A DNA stretch of 52,011 nucleotides from Alphaproteobacteria bacterium (GCA_018829385.1 JAHJUC010000574.1:1-52011), one strand, 5' to 3'; shown: positions 7,807 to 16,841, counted from the first letter of the stretch. Numbers and translations are program-made. The notes: generated by a model not told the origin, from the sequence alone.

Positions 7807-8859
7807 ATGGATCCTTCCGGCATTTTTCCCACAAGCTATCGCGCCGACAGACGTCTCGTGCGCACGCGCTGGCAGGCGGTTTGCCTGGCGCTGTTCCTCG
7901 TGGTTATGCTGGCGATGCCCTATCTTGTGAGCGGGCGTATCATCGCCGTGCTGAACATGATGCTGATCAGCGCCGTGATCGCCGTCGGACTCCAGATTTG
8001 CACCGGCTATGCGGGCCAGATCAATCTGGGCCAGGCCGCATTCATGGGGGTGGGCGCCTATACCGCTTCGATACTGGCCTCCAAGACCGGTCTCACGTTC
8101 CTGTTGACCATACCGTTGGCCGGGTTCGCGGCTGCGCTGTTCGGCTTTCTCTTCGGTTTGACGGCGACTCGGATCAAGGGGTTCTATCTGGCGCTGACGA
8201 CTCTCGCGGCACAGTTCATCTTTCATTTTGCAGTCCTGAACCTGCCATCCTCCTGGCTAGGTGGCTCAAATGGAGTCACCGTGCCGGCAGCAGAGATATT
8301 CGGGCTGCGCTTCGTCACCGAGACCCAGCAATTCTACATGAACCTTGCGGTTGCCGCGATCATGATCGCAGGCGCGTTCGGGATCATCCGGTCGCGCTTC
8401 GGTCGCGCCTTCATCGCGGTCAGGGACGATGACGTGGCCGCAGGCATCATGGGGATCAATGTAGCGGCTACCAAGGCGAATGCCTTTCTGATCGGCGCCT
8501 TCTATGCTGGCGTCGGCGGGGCACTCTGGGCCTACATGATCCGCTTTGTCGGGGTCGATCAATTCACCCTGTTCCATTCCATCTTTTTCGTGGCGATGAT
8601 CATCGTCGGTGGAATGGGGTCGATCGTCGGGGCGCTGGTCGGTGTCTTCGTCATTCGCACCATCCAGGAAGTTATTGCCACAGTCGGCCCGAATATCGCC
8701 GATTCCGTCTCGTTTCTGGGAGGCGATATCGTGTTCGCGGGCATGAACGTCATTCTTGGTGGCGTGATTGCCTTGTTCATGATCCTTGAACCCAAGGGGG
8801 TGATGCACCGCTGGAATATCCTGAAATCGTCTTATCGTATCTGGCCGTTCCCCTATTGA
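7807..8859 (+). CDS. ABC transporter permease, LivM type
   Basis: This 350-residue permease has a longer N-terminal extension than LivH. It carries the characteristic CTGYAGQINLGQAAFMGVGAY region (cited as two parts, CTGYAGQINLG and QAAFMGVGAY) and the FIAVRDDDVAAGIMGINV coupling loop. About ten membrane helices are expected. It starts 3 nt after the LivH-type gene and probably relies on translational coupling. It completes the heterodimeric channel of this importer. Confidence 0.9.
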   Translation: MDPSGIFPTSYRADRRLVRTRWQAVCLALFLVVMLAMPYLVSGRIIAVLNMMLISAVIAVGLQICTGYAGQINLGQAAFMGVGAYTASILASKTGLTFLLTIPLAGFAAALFGFLFGLTATRIKGFYLALTTLAAQFIFHFAVLNLPSSWLGGSNGVTVPAAEIFGLRFVTETQQFYMNLAVAAIMIAGAFGIIRSRFGRAFIAVRDDDVAAGIMGINVAATKANAFLIGAFYAGVGGALWAYMIRFVGVDQFTLFHSIFFVAMIIVGGMGSIVGALVGVFVIRTIQEVIATVGPNIADSVSFLGGDIVFAGMNVILGGVIALFMILEPKGVMHRWNILKSSYRIWPFPY

Positions 8860-8895
8860 TTTCGGGGCGGTCTATAACCTGGGAGGAGAATGAAA

Positions 8896-10134
8896 ATGAC
8901 ATACCTCAGCAAATCGGGCCTTGGGGGGCTGCTGGCCGCCGGAACGCTGGCGCTCGCCACGGCGCTACCAATGAAGGCACAGGCGGAGACCACATATAAC
9001 CTTGCGCTTCTGTCGGACTTTTCTGGCCCCTATGCCGACATCATGCCGATCTTGGCCTCAAGCCGGGAGGTCGTTTTCGACTGGTGGAACGCGACCAGCG
9101 GCAAGGAACTCGGCGTCAAGCTGAACTACAAGAACTACGAGACCCGATATGATGCCGCACAGGTCGCCAGCCTGTGGCCCGGAATCAAGTCGGAGCTGGC
9201 GCCGATCGCCGTGGTCGGCCTTGGCGGGCCGGACGTGGCGGCCCTGTCCGAACGCTTACCCGAAGACAAGATCCCGATGTTCATGGCCACGGCCGCCTAT
9301 GGCTTTGCCTGGCAGCCCGATTCCTGGATATTTAATCCGCGCCCGACCTATGCGCATGAAGCCGCAGGCTTTCTGGCTTGGATGCGCGAACAGCGTGGCG
9401 GCGACGAACCCATAAAATTCGCGGTCCTGTCCTCCGAGGCATCCCCTGCCTATGTCGATATGGCAAAGGGGCTCGAAGTCTATACCGAAGAGCATCCCGA
9501 GGCCGCCGATTTGGTTGAGGTCATCTATACCGACGTGCAGCCGACCGACCTGACCGCGCAAATGCGTCGCGTCGCGCGGTCGGGGGCCGAAGCGGTGATC
9601 ATCCAGACCAACACCTCGATCGTGGTCGCCGCGAAACGCGGGTTGCAGGCCAACGGGGCCGACATCCCGATCATGATGAGCTCGCATAACGGGCTGCCTG
9701 CCTCGGGCAAAGCGCTTGGCGGGCTGGCGCAGCTTGAAGGCGACTTTGAGGCCTACGGCATGGTGATCGCGGCCGATGAGGATACAGAAGCGCGGCAGTT
9801 CTACCAGACCCTAGTTTCGGATTACGGGCTCAAGGCGCCCTGGAATGTCGTGACGGCCATGGGGATTTCCCAGGCCCTCTATACCGTGGCCGTGATCGAG
9901 CACGCGATCGAGGAGAACGGTGCCGAAGGTCTGACGGGCGAGCTGGTGCGCGAGGCGCTCTTTGCCAAGCCGATCACCTCGGAGGAAACCCATGGCTTCC
10001 TTCCGAGTCTCACTTTCACCCCCGAAGCCCCCTTTCCTCTGAAAGGACTCAAGGTGAACGTGGGCACGGTTAAGGACGGGAAGATCACCATCGCGGCGAC
10101 CGGCGTCGATGTTCCCGATTTGAGCAAGTGGTGA
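8896..10134 (+). CDS. periplasmic substrate-binding protein, LivK/HAAT type
   Basis: This roughly 412-residue type I periplasmic-binding-fold protein has a Sec signal peptide of about 26 residues ending ALPMKAQAE, with predicted cleavage after AQA. The mature protein begins TTYNLALLSDFSGPYAD, the usual first strand of this family. ATG 8896 was preferred over ATG 8890 because the GGGAGGAG ribosome site at 8881-8888 is too close to the latter. It lies after the permeases and ahead of the LivF ATPase, separated from the latter by a stable hairpin that may favour high expression of this protein. Such binding proteins in catabolic clusters often bind aromatic or aliphatic carboxylates; the ligand here is unknown. 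Confidence 0.9.
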   Translation: MTYLSKSGLGGLLAAGTLALATALPMKAQAETTYNLALLSDFSGPYADIMPILASSREVVFDWWNATSGKELGVKLNYKNYETRYDAAQVASLWPGIKSELAPIAVVGLGGPDVAALSERLPEDKIPMFMATAAYGFAWQPDSWIFNPRPTYAHEAAGFLAWMREQRGGDEPIKFAVLSSEASPAYVDMAKGLEVYTEEHPEAADLVEVIYTDVQPTDLTAQMRRVARSGAEAVIIQTNTSIVVAAKRGLQANGADIPIMMSSHNGLPASGKALGGLAQLEGDFEAYGMVIAADEDTEARQFYQTLVSDYGLKAPWNVVTAMGISQALYTVAVIEHAIEENGAEGLTGELVREALFAKPITSEETHGFLPSLTFTPEAPFPLKGLKVNVGTVKDGKITIAATGVDVPDLSKW

Positions 10135-10142
10135 ACAAAACC

Positions 10143-10166
10143 CGGGCACCGCGATCGTGGTGCCCG
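10143..10166 (+). terminator. 8-bp stem-loop between binding-protein and LivF genes
   Basis: CGGGCACC (10143-10150) pairs perfectly with GGTGCCCG (10159-10166) around an 8-nt loop, and ACCCTTTCTC follows. It starts 9 nt after the binding-protein stop. With only a weak pyrimidine tail it is probably a partial terminator or an mRNA 3'-end stabiliser, which would give more binding protein than ATPase, as in many ABC operons. Confidence 0.55.
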
Positions 10167-10195
10167 ACCCTTTCTCTGGATCCGGACCCGAAGTT

Positions 10196-10987
10196 ATGCT
10201 CGAACTCAATAACGTGGAAGTGACCTATTCCGACGTCATTCTGGCGCTCAAAGGGGTCTCAATGACCGTGCGCGAGGGTCAGTGTGTTGCGCTTCTCGGT
10301 GGAAACGGGGCAGGAAAAAGCACGACGCTCAAGGCGATTTCCGGAACTCTGAAATCCGAAGACGGAACCGTGTCCGCCGGTTCGATCGTCCTGAACGGCA
10401 CGCCGATTCAGAACATGGAAGCGTCGAATGTGGTAAAGAATGGCCTTATCCATGTGATGGAGGGCCGACGCGTGCTGCGTCACCTGACATCGGAACAGAA
10501 CCTGATTGTCGGCGGCCATATGGTGCCCAACACCGCCGAATTGAAGAGGCGGCTGGCTCATGTCTACAGCCTGATGCCGCGTCTTGCGGACCTGCGCAAC
10601 CGCACCTCGGGGTTCATGTCCGGCGGTGAGCAGCAACTGCTTATGATCGGCCGGGCCATGATGGCGAGGCCCAAGATCATCGCCATCGACGAGCCGTCGC
10701 TGGGTCTGGCGCCGATGATGGTCCGTGACGTCTACGAAGTTCTCAAACAGCTCAAGCGCGAAGGCACGACCTTCTTTCTTGTTGAACAAAACAGCGCCGC
10801 CGCCCTGTCGATCGCCGATTACGCCTATGTGATGGAGAACGGGCGCATCGTCTTGGATGGCCCCGCCCACAAGCTCGCCGGCAACGAAGACATCAGAGAA
10901 TTCTATCTTGGTGTCACCGCCTCCGGTGAACGCAAGAGCTATCGCGAAATCAAGCATTACCGGCGCCGCAAGAGATGGCTCGGATAG
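10196..10987 (+). CDS. ABC transporter ATP-binding protein, LivF type
   Basis: This 263-residue protein is the second ATPase of the cluster I importer. Walker A is GGNGAGKST, the signature is MSGGEQQLLMIGRAMM, Walker B is IIAIDEPSLGL, and the H-loop region is FFLVEQNSAAALSIADYAYV. ATG 10196 gives the usual LivF N-terminus (MLELNNVEVTYSD). An upstream in-frame GTG at 10157 lies inside the hairpin and would add an atypical tail, so it was rejected. The C-terminus is extended by about 20 basic residues (REIKHYRRRKRWLG) compared with ordinary LivF, a feature of the aromatic-acid-type subgroup as I recall it. Confidence 0.9.
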   Translation: MLELNNVEVTYSDVILALKGVSMTVREGQCVALLGGNGAGKSTTLKAISGTLKSEDGTVSAGSIVLNGTPIQNMEASNVVKNGLIHVMEGRRVLRHLTSEQNLIVGGHMVPNTAELKRRLAHVYSLMPRLADLRNRTSGFMSGGEQQLLMIGRAMMARPKIIAIDEPSLGLAPMMVRDVYEVLKQLKREGTTFFLVEQNSAAALSIADYAYVMENGRIVLDGPAHKLAGNEDIREFYLGVTASGERKSYREIKHYRRRKRWLG

Positions 10988-11000
10988 GAAGGAAAACACA

Positions 11001-11789
11001 ATGAGCGAACTTCTCGACATCAAGGGACATACCGCACTTGTAACCGGGGCCGGACAAGGCGTGGGCCGTCAGGTCGCGCTTTATCTCGCCGAACATGGCG
11101 CGGGTGCCGTCGTGGTCAACGATTTTCACGCCGAGCGGGCCGAAAGCGTTGCCGCCGAAGTCGAGGCCGCGGGCGCAAGGGCGCTGCCGCTTGCCTTTGA
11201 TGTGTCCGATTTCGATGCTGTCGGCGCGGCCTTTTCCGAGGCGCAGCGCGCCTTTGGCAGCGTGGAGATTCTGGTCAACAACGCGGGCAATGCCGGGCCG
11301 ACATCGCGACTGGACGATCTTGTGCCGTTCTGGGAATCGGACCCCGCCGAATGGCGCCGCTGGATGGCCACCAATTTCGATGGCGTGCTGAACTGCACCC
11401 GCCACGCCATGCCGATCATGGTCAAGGGTGGCTATGGGCGCATCGTGACGGTCATATCCGACGCCGGCCGCGTGGGCGAGCCGCACTTGGCGGTCTATTC
11501 CGGTGCCAAGGCCGGGGCGGCGGGCTTTATGCGGGCCATCGCCAAGGCCGGTGGCCGGTTTGGAATTACCGCAAACTGCGTCGCCCTAGGCGGCACCAGA
11601 ACCCCGGCGGTCGCCGATCTGATCCCGGATGCGGAGACCGAGAAGCGGGCGCTTTCGCAATATGTGATCCGTCGGCTGGGCGAACCGGAAGACGCGGCGG
11701 GAATGATCCTGTTTCTCTGCTCGGATGCTGCAAGCTGGATCACCGGACAGACCTATCCGGTGAATGGAGGGTATTCGTTTGCCTGCTAG
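11001..11789 (+). CDS. short-chain dehydrogenase/reductase (BadH-related)
   Basis: A 262-residue classical SDR. The NAD(P)-binding motif is TGAGQGVGRQ, followed by NNAGNAGP; the catalytic Ser is in VISDAGR and the YxxxK motif is YSGAKAGAAGF. The SDAGRVGEPHLAVYSGAK stretch resembles hydroxyacyl-CoA dehydrogenases of the BadH type. It probably oxidises a 3-hydroxyacyl-CoA produced by the crotonase encoded downstream. An AGGAAGGA ribosome site precedes ATG 11001. It lies 13 nt after the LivF gene and is convergent with the CaiB-type gene, with only 22 nt between their ends. The substrate is not determinable. Confidence 0.8.
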   Translation: MSELLDIKGHTALVTGAGQGVGRQVALYLAEHGAGAVVVNDFHAERAESVAAEVEAAGARALPLAFDVSDFDAVGAAFSEAQRAFGSVEILVNNAGNAGPTSRLDDLVPFWESDPAEWRRWMATNFDGVLNCTRHAMPIMVKGGYGRIVTVISDAGRVGEPHLAVYSGAKAGAAGFMRAIAKAGGRFGITANCVALGGTRTPAVADLIPDAETEKRALSQYVIRRLGEPEDAAGMILFLCSDAASWITGQTYPVNGGYSFAC

Positions 11790-11811
11790 ATCCGAATATG
11801 GGCGGTCGCCT

Positions 11812-12915
11812 TCAGTCGGGGCCGCCCTCGAACATGCGTTTATTGTCCGCGCCGATCTCCGGCGGCAGCCCCGAAATCTCGGTTTCAAAACCGTCGAATT
11901 TCAGGGGCTGGACCAGGAAAGTCTCTGTCTTGCCGCCATCATGCGCGATGGTGCGCAGCAACCGGCGGGCGCGCACATGCGGATCGTTCATGGCCTCGGC
12001 CAGCGAATTGACAGGGCCCCAGGGTACGCCCGCCTTGTCAAAGAGACCGCCCCAGTCCGCGCGCGTCTTGCCGACAAGAACCGCCGCAATCTCCTCCCGC
12101 AACTCGTCCTTGCGCGTGACACGGTCGCGGCCTTTCATCCCGGCAAGGTCCGGCTTGCCGATCGCCTCGCAGAACGGGTGCCAGAACCAGTCCTCATGCG
12201 CGATGGACAGCGTCAGCAGTTTGCCATCCCTGCAGGTGAACACGCCATAGCCCGGCTCGGCGATGAACTCGCCCAACGGCGTGCCATTGGCCGCGGGCAC
12301 AAGGAAGGCGGTGAGCATGGAGACCACCGCATCCGACATCGAGACATCGACGTAACGCCCCTGCCCCGTCCGCTGGCTGGATACCACCGCCGAGAGGATC
12401 GCGATGGCCGCGAACAGCGCCGCGCCGATATCCGCAAGCGGGAGGGTCGGCACCGGCCCCGGTTGCCCGGCCTCGGCCTGATCGGCCAGAAGACCACCGA
12501 CGCCTTCATAGCTGAGGTCATGCCCCGCCCTGTCGCGATAGGGGCCGTCTTGCCCGTATCCCGAGATCGACACATAGACCAGCCGCGGATTGATCTTGCG
12601 CATGTCCTCGAACCCGGCGCCAAGTGCTGCCAGCTTGCCGGGGCGAAAGCCTTCGACGATGACATCGGATTTGCTGACCATCTCACGAAACCGCGCGATC
12701 CCCTCGGCGGATTTCAGATCGAGCGCCACGCTGCGCTTGCCCCGGTTCAGTGCACGAAACAGCGGCGGAAACTGCCGCGCCGGATCGCCAACACCGGGCC
12801 GTTCGACCATGATCACCTCGGCCCCCATATCCGACAGAAGCATCGTCGCGTAGGGGCCGGGGAATTGTTCCGCGAGGCTGAGGATTTTCAATCCGGCCAG
12901 TGGTGCAGTGCTCAT
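11812..12915 (-). CDS. CaiB/BaiF (family III) CoA transferase, cluster I
   Basis: This 367-residue protein moves CoA between a donor acyl-CoA and a free acid by a ping-pong mechanism using an aspartyl-CoA intermediate. It has the N-terminal family block GLKILSLAEQFPGPYATMLLSDMGAEVIMVE, cited here by its parts LKILSLAEQFPGP and LSDMGAEVI. The nucleophilic Asp is in LPLADIGAALFAAIAIL (about residue 165), and the GQGRYVDVSM block follows. ATG 12915 has a GGGAG ribosome site. It is the only cluster I gene on the - strand and is divergent from the crotonase gene across 112 nt, which must hold both promoters. It gives a ligase-independent route for CoA activation. Confidence 0.85.
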   Translation of the reverse strand: MSTAPLAGLKILSLAEQFPGPYATMLLSDMGAEVIMVERPGVGDPARQFPPLFRALNRGKRSVALDLKSAEGIARFREMVSKSDVIVEGFRPGKLAALGAGFEDMRKINPRLVYVSISGYGQDGPYRDRAGHDLSYEGVGGLLADQAEAGQPGPVPTLPLADIGAALFAAIAILSAVVSSQRTGQGRYVDVSMSDAVVSMLTAFLVPAANGTPLGEFIAEPGYGVFTCRDGKLLTLSIAHEDWFWHPFCEAIGKPDLAGMKGRDRVTRKDELREEIAAVLVGKTRADWGGLFDKAGVPWGPVNSLAEAMNDPHVRARRLLRTIAHDGGKTETFLVQPLKFDGFETEISGLPPEIGADNKRMFEGGPD

Positions 12916-13027
12916 GTCAGTCTCCCGTTGTCGTTTTATCCGTGTGCAGGTCTGGCCCATAGCAGCGCAATCCGCCGCACAAGGCAACCTGAAATCATAT
13001 CTTTTCATTCTTCTTCAGGAGCTTACC

Positions 13028-13816
13028 ATGACTGAAGCCCCCCAGACCCTGTCCGTGGAGCGCGTGGCCCGAACCGAATGGATCACCTTCCAGAGGACCG
13101 ACCAGTTGAACGCCATGTCGATGCAGATGCTGCGCGAGATGGCAGATGCGCTTGAAGCCGCGATTGCCGACGATGCCATTCGCGCTATTGTCCTGACCGG
13201 CTCGGGCCGTGCTTTCTGCGCGGGGGCCGATCTGAAGGAAGTGGCCGGTGCCAGGCATGAACCCGGAGAGTCCGACCTGCTCGATCTGGTCGAGCACACC
13301 TTCGGGCTGATGCGCCATGGCCCCAAGCCGGTGATCGCCGCCGTCAACGGGCTGGCCATGGCGGGCGGGCTGGAAATGGTGATGGCCTGCGATCTGGTCT
13401 TTGCCGCCGAAAGCGCGCAGATTGGCGATGCCCATTCCAATTTCGGCGTCTTTCCCGGTGCTGGCGGCGCCGCGATCCTGCCGCGCCGGATCGGACTGAA
13501 CCGCGCGAAATACCTGCTGTTCTCGGGCGAAAATGTCTCGGCGCGGGAAATGATGGAGTGGGGATTGGTCAACAAGGTGGTTGCGGATGCGCAGCTTCGC
13601 GAGACGGTGCAGGCCTTTACCGACAAGCTGACCGACAAGAGCCCCGCCGTGCTGCGCCGCATGAAGGCTGTGGCGAATAGGTCGATGAACGTGGACGAAC
13701 CTGCGGCGCTGGCCGAAGAGATGCTGAACCTGCGCGCCCATATGCGGTCCTGGGACATGCGCGAGGGGCTGACGGCATTCAATGAGAAGCGCAAGCCGCA
13801 GTTTCGCGGATACTGA
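13028..13816 (+). CDS. enoyl-CoA hydratase/isomerase (crotonase) family protein
   Basis: This 262-residue crotonase has the oxyanion-hole block FCAGADLKEV and the GLAMAGGLEMVMACDLVFAA block. The first catalytic Glu (in GGLEMV) is present. The second position, normally the PE of GLPE, reads DAHSNFG, so the standard two-Glu hydratase pair is incomplete; isomerase, hydrolase or other crotonase chemistry is possible. CAGGAG precedes ATG 13028; an ORF extension upstream to 12908 lacks a ribosome site and overlaps the divergent gene. It forms a + strand operon with the thiolase (13-nt gap) and acyl-CoA dehydrogenase genes. Confidence 0.85.
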   Translation: MTEAPQTLSVERVARTEWITFQRTDQLNAMSMQMLREMADALEAAIADDAIRAIVLTGSGRAFCAGADLKEVAGARHEPGESDLLDLVEHTFGLMRHGPKPVIAAVNGLAMAGGLEMVMACDLVFAAESAQIGDAHSNFGVFPGAGGAAILPRRIGLNRAKYLLFSGENVSAREMMEWGLVNKVVADAQLRETVQAFTDKLTDKSPAVLRRMKAVANRSMNVDEPAALAEEMLNLRAHMRSWDMREGLTAFNEKRKPQFRGY

Positions 13817-13829
13817 CACAGGAGAACGA

Positions 13830-15071
13830 ATGATGCAGGATATTTATGTCGTCGGCGTCGGCATGACGCCGTTCGGAAAGTTCCGGGACAAGTCCATCAA
13901 GGACATGACCCGCGAGGCCGTCACCGGTGCCCTTGCCGATGCCGGATTTGCGGCAAAGCACATCGACGGTGCGTTCTTCTCGAATGCCGTGCAGGGCCAC
14001 ATGGAAGGCCAGCACATGATCCGCGGCGAGATCGCGCTGCGCGAGATGGGCATTCAGGGCATTCCGGTGGTGAATGTCGAAAACGCCTGCGCAAGCGCCT
14101 CGACCGGGTTCAAGCTGGCGGTGGATTTCCTCAAGGCCGGCAACGGCGATTGCTGCCTCGCCGTGGGGGCCGAAAAGATGTATTCCGATGACCGCGCGCT
14201 GATGTTCGCGGCCTTTGACAGCGGCTGGGACGTGAGCAACGGCGAAGCGGTCGCGCAGCGCCTGGCCGATCTGGGTGCCGGGGTGGAGGAACCCGAAGGC
14301 TCGAAATCGTCCAAGCCCTATAGCGTGTTCATGGATGTCTATGCCGGCTTCGCGCGGCTGCACATGAAAACCTTTGGCACGACACAGGAACACTTCGCGG
14401 CCGTGTCCGCCAAGAACCACGGGCACTCGGTACATAATCCGCTGGCGCAATATCGCGACAGCATGAGCATTGATCAGGTGCTCGCCGCGCCGCCCATCAC
14501 CTACCCGCTGACCCTTCCCATGTGCGCCCCGATTTCCGACGGCGCGGCGGCGGCGGTGCTTTGTACGGGCGAGGGCCTCAAACGGCTGGGCATCGACCGG
14601 ACCCGCGCGATCAGGGTCAAGGCAGCGGTCCTGCGCTCGGGCACCGACCGCGCGCCCGAGGATCACGAAAACCACCTGACCCGCCTTGCCGCCCTGCAAG
14701 CCTATGAACAAGCCGGGCTTGGCCCCGATGACATGTCCCTCGCCGAAGTGCACGACGCAACCGCCGTGGGCGAGGTCATCCAGATAGAAAACCTGGGCTT
14801 TGTCCCGTTCGGCGAAGGTGGCCCGGCCAGCCTGCGCGGCGAGACAACGATCGGCGGGCGCATTCCGGTGAATACCTCGGGCGGACTGGAATCCAAGGGC
14901 CACCCGGTGGGCGCCACCGGGATTGGCCAGATATTCGAACTGGTCACGCAACTACGCGGCGAGGCTGGTGCACGCCAGGTTGACGGCGCACAGAACGCCA
15001 TCGCCGAAAATGGCGGCGGCTTGCACGGCGTCGAGGAAGCCGCCGCCTGCGTTACCATTCTGGGCCGCTGA
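13830..15071 (+). CDS. thiolase family protein (SCP-x/acetyl-CoA acyltransferase-like), Cys present
   Basis: A 413-residue protein of the SCP2-thiolase-like branch. The nucleophilic Cys is in NVENACASAS (Cys87), the HD motif is LAEVHDATAV, and SKGHPVGATG carries the base His. The usual C-terminal CxGGG reads AENGGG, normal for this branch. It is expected to cleave a 3-oxoacyl-CoA with free CoA. GGAGAA precedes a tandem ATGATG at 13830. It follows the crotonase and precedes the acyl-CoA dehydrogenase, so the three make one beta-oxidation-like set. Unlike the cluster III homologue at 48808, it keeps all the residues needed for thiolysis. Confidence 0.85.
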   Translation: MMQDIYVVGVGMTPFGKFRDKSIKDMTREAVTGALADAGFAAKHIDGAFFSNAVQGHMEGQHMIRGEIALREMGIQGIPVVNVENACASASTGFKLAVDFLKAGNGDCCLAVGAEKMYSDDRALMFAAFDSGWDVSNGEAVAQRLADLGAGVEEPEGSKSSKPYSVFMDVYAGFARLHMKTFGTTQEHFAAVSAKNHGHSVHNPLAQYRDSMSIDQVLAAPPITYPLTLPMCAPISDGAAAAVLCTGEGLKRLGIDRTRAIRVKAAVLRSGTDRAPEDHENHLTRLAALQAYEQAGLGPDDMSLAEVHDATAVGEVIQIENLGFVPFGEGGPASLRGETTIGGRIPVNTSGGLESKGHPVGATGIGQIFELVTQLRGEAGARQVDGAQNAIAENGGGLHGVEEAAACVTILGR

Positions 15072-15086
15072 AACAAGGAAAAGAAA

Positions 15087-16253
15087 ATGGAAAATGTGAT
15101 TGCTGCCGCACAGGCGATTTATACCGACGACCAGCGCATGTTGCTGGAAAACTTCCGCAAGATGGCCAATGCGGAATTCGCTCCGCTAGTGGAAAAATAC
15201 GAAGACCTGGGCCATCCTCCGGATGCGGAAACCCTCAAGGGCTTGTTCGCCAAGGTCGAGGAATTCGGGCTCATCAGCGGCTTGCTCCCCGAAGAGGACG
15301 GTGGCGCGGGGATCGACCGCATGACCTATGGCATCCTCTACGAGGAACTGGCGCGGATCTGGGCCGATCTGGCGATTGCCGTTCTGATTCAGGGCCATGC
15401 CGCATTCGCGCTCAACCTGTTGGGCGACGCGGCGCAGAAAGAGGCTTATCTCAAACCGCTCCTGCGCAGCGAGCGCATCTGCGCCACCTGCATTTCCGAA
15501 CCCTCGGTCGGCTCGAACGTGCGCGAGGTCAAGGCCCGCGCGGAGCGCCACGGCGACAAGATTTTTGTCAGCGGACAGAAGCTGTGGATTTCCAACGGTG
15601 CGCAATCGGATTTCGCCATCGTTGTCTGCAATCTGGACGGTGGCATTTCCATGGTTATCGTGGATCGCGACAAGGGCGGTTATGAAAGCCGCGAGTTGCG
15701 CAAGATGGGGCTTGTCGGGGCATCGACCTGCGAATTGTTCTTTGACCGGGCCGAAACCACCGCCGAACATGTTCTGGGAAATGCAGGCGGGGGCCTGTTC
15801 CAGACATTGAAGCTGTTCGAGAGCGCGCGGGTCTTTGTCGGGCTGACCAGCGTCGGAATCGCCCAGGCGGCACTGGAATGCGCGGTCGCGTATTCCAAAG
15901 AGCGCGAACAACACGGCAAGCCGATCGGCGGGCACCAGTTGATCCAGGGATATCTTGCCGACATGGCCACGCACCTGGATGCCGCGCGCCTGTTGTGCCA
16001 GCGCGGGCTGCAACTTCTGGAACTGGGCGTGCGTTGCGACACGCAGACCTCGATGGCGAAATGGTATGCGACTGAAATGGCAGTCGAAATTGCCGGCAAG
16101 GCCGTGCAGATCCACGGCGGCAACGGTATCACCAAAGAGTTTCCCGTCGAACGGCACTTCCGCAATGCCAAGGTCATGCCGATCCCGGACGGCACCACCG
16201 AAATCCAGAAGCTGGTCATCGGGCGCAACCTGACCGGGCTGAACGCGTTCTGA
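15087..16253 (+). CDS. acyl-CoA dehydrogenase with Asp at the usual catalytic-Glu position
   Basis: A 388-residue FAD-dependent acyl-CoA dehydrogenase that introduces a C2-C3 double bond and passes electrons to ETF. The flavin-binding blocks ATCISEPSVGSN and LWISNGAQSDF are present, as are the C-terminal HGGNGI and DGTTEIQKLVIGR blocks. In MCAD-type enzymes the last block reads YEGT with the catalytic Glu; here it is PDGT, placing Asp368 there. Asp bases are known in some dehydrogenases acting on cyclic acyl-CoAs, so an alicyclic substrate is possible. AAGGAAAAGAAA precedes ATG 15087. It is the last gene of cluster I before the IS mosaic. Confidence 0.85.
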   Translation: MENVIAAAQAIYTDDQRMLLENFRKMANAEFAPLVEKYEDLGHPPDAETLKGLFAKVEEFGLISGLLPEEDGGAGIDRMTYGILYEELARIWADLAIAVLIQGHAAFALNLLGDAAQKEAYLKPLLRSERICATCISEPSVGSNVREVKARAERHGDKIFVSGQKLWISNGAQSDFAIVVCNLDGGISMVIVDRDKGGYESRELRKMGLVGASTCELFFDRAETTAEHVLGNAGGGLFQTLKLFESARVFVGLTSVGIAQAALECAVAYSKEREQHGKPIGGHQLIQGYLADMATHLDAARLLCQRGLQLLELGVRCDTQTSMAKWYATEMAVEIAGKAVQIHGGNGITKEFPVERHFRNAKVMPIPDGTTEIQKLVIGRNLTGLNAF

Positions 16254-16338
16254 AATGCGCCCGGGCCGGTGCGGCACACGCGGTGCAGCCACGGCGTGAT
16301 CGTTCCGGCCCAATGGCGTTAAGCAGGTCGATCCAAAC

Positions 16339-16841
16339 GGTTCTGTCGCATCGTTTTGGGCTGTTTTGAGTCGCCCAAGCTTCGGACATGATTATGCCGC
16401 GAGGTCCGTAAACTGCTGAAAGGCGGTACGTCCATTGGCCGGGATCTGGCCCTTTCGGATCATGTGCGATCTCGATCCCTGCAATGGTGGCCTGCGCGGA
16501 GTGGAAGGTTTTGAAGCCCATCATTGGGGCGGTTATGCGCTTGATGAAGCGATGATCCTGCTCGAGGATATTGTTTAGGTACTTGACCTGCAGGATCTTA
16601 ACCGTCTTGCCCGTGCCGGTGAACTTGAGGATAAAATTCACCGCCTGCAGGCCAGCCAGATTGGCTCCACTCTTGTCAATTACCACCCGGTCCGGAACCC
16701 CGTGGGTGGCGATAGCACCTCTGAAGAAGCGGCGTGCCGCTGCCAGATCACGGCGCTCAGACAGCATAAAATCAAGGGTTTCGCAATTGCGATCAACGGT
16801 ACGGTAGAGATAGGTCCATCGGCCTTTGACCTTGATGTAGG
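16339..16841 (-). pseudogene. IS6-family transposase remnant (C-terminal two thirds)
   Basis: The - strand frame encodes YIKVKGRWTYLYR, the DFMLSERRD and VVIDKSGANLAGLQAVN blocks, and NNILEQDHRFIKR, together the DDE core of an IS6 (IS240-like) transposase. Near the C-terminus the frame slips (IEIAHD instead of the expected IAHMIRKGQ), and the expected C-terminal TAFQQFTDLAA is encoded in another frame, with stop at 16392. The IS6 terminal repeat GGTTCTGTCGCA is at 16339. The 5' part of the gene is missing because the IS66 end begins at 16842. It is dead. Confidence 0.85.

Noticed and set aside
11764-13035. 423-codon + strand frame opposite the CaiB-type gene
   Set aside because: Shadow of the - strand CoA transferase: low-complexity Arg/His-rich product, no domain, while the - strand has clear family motifs.
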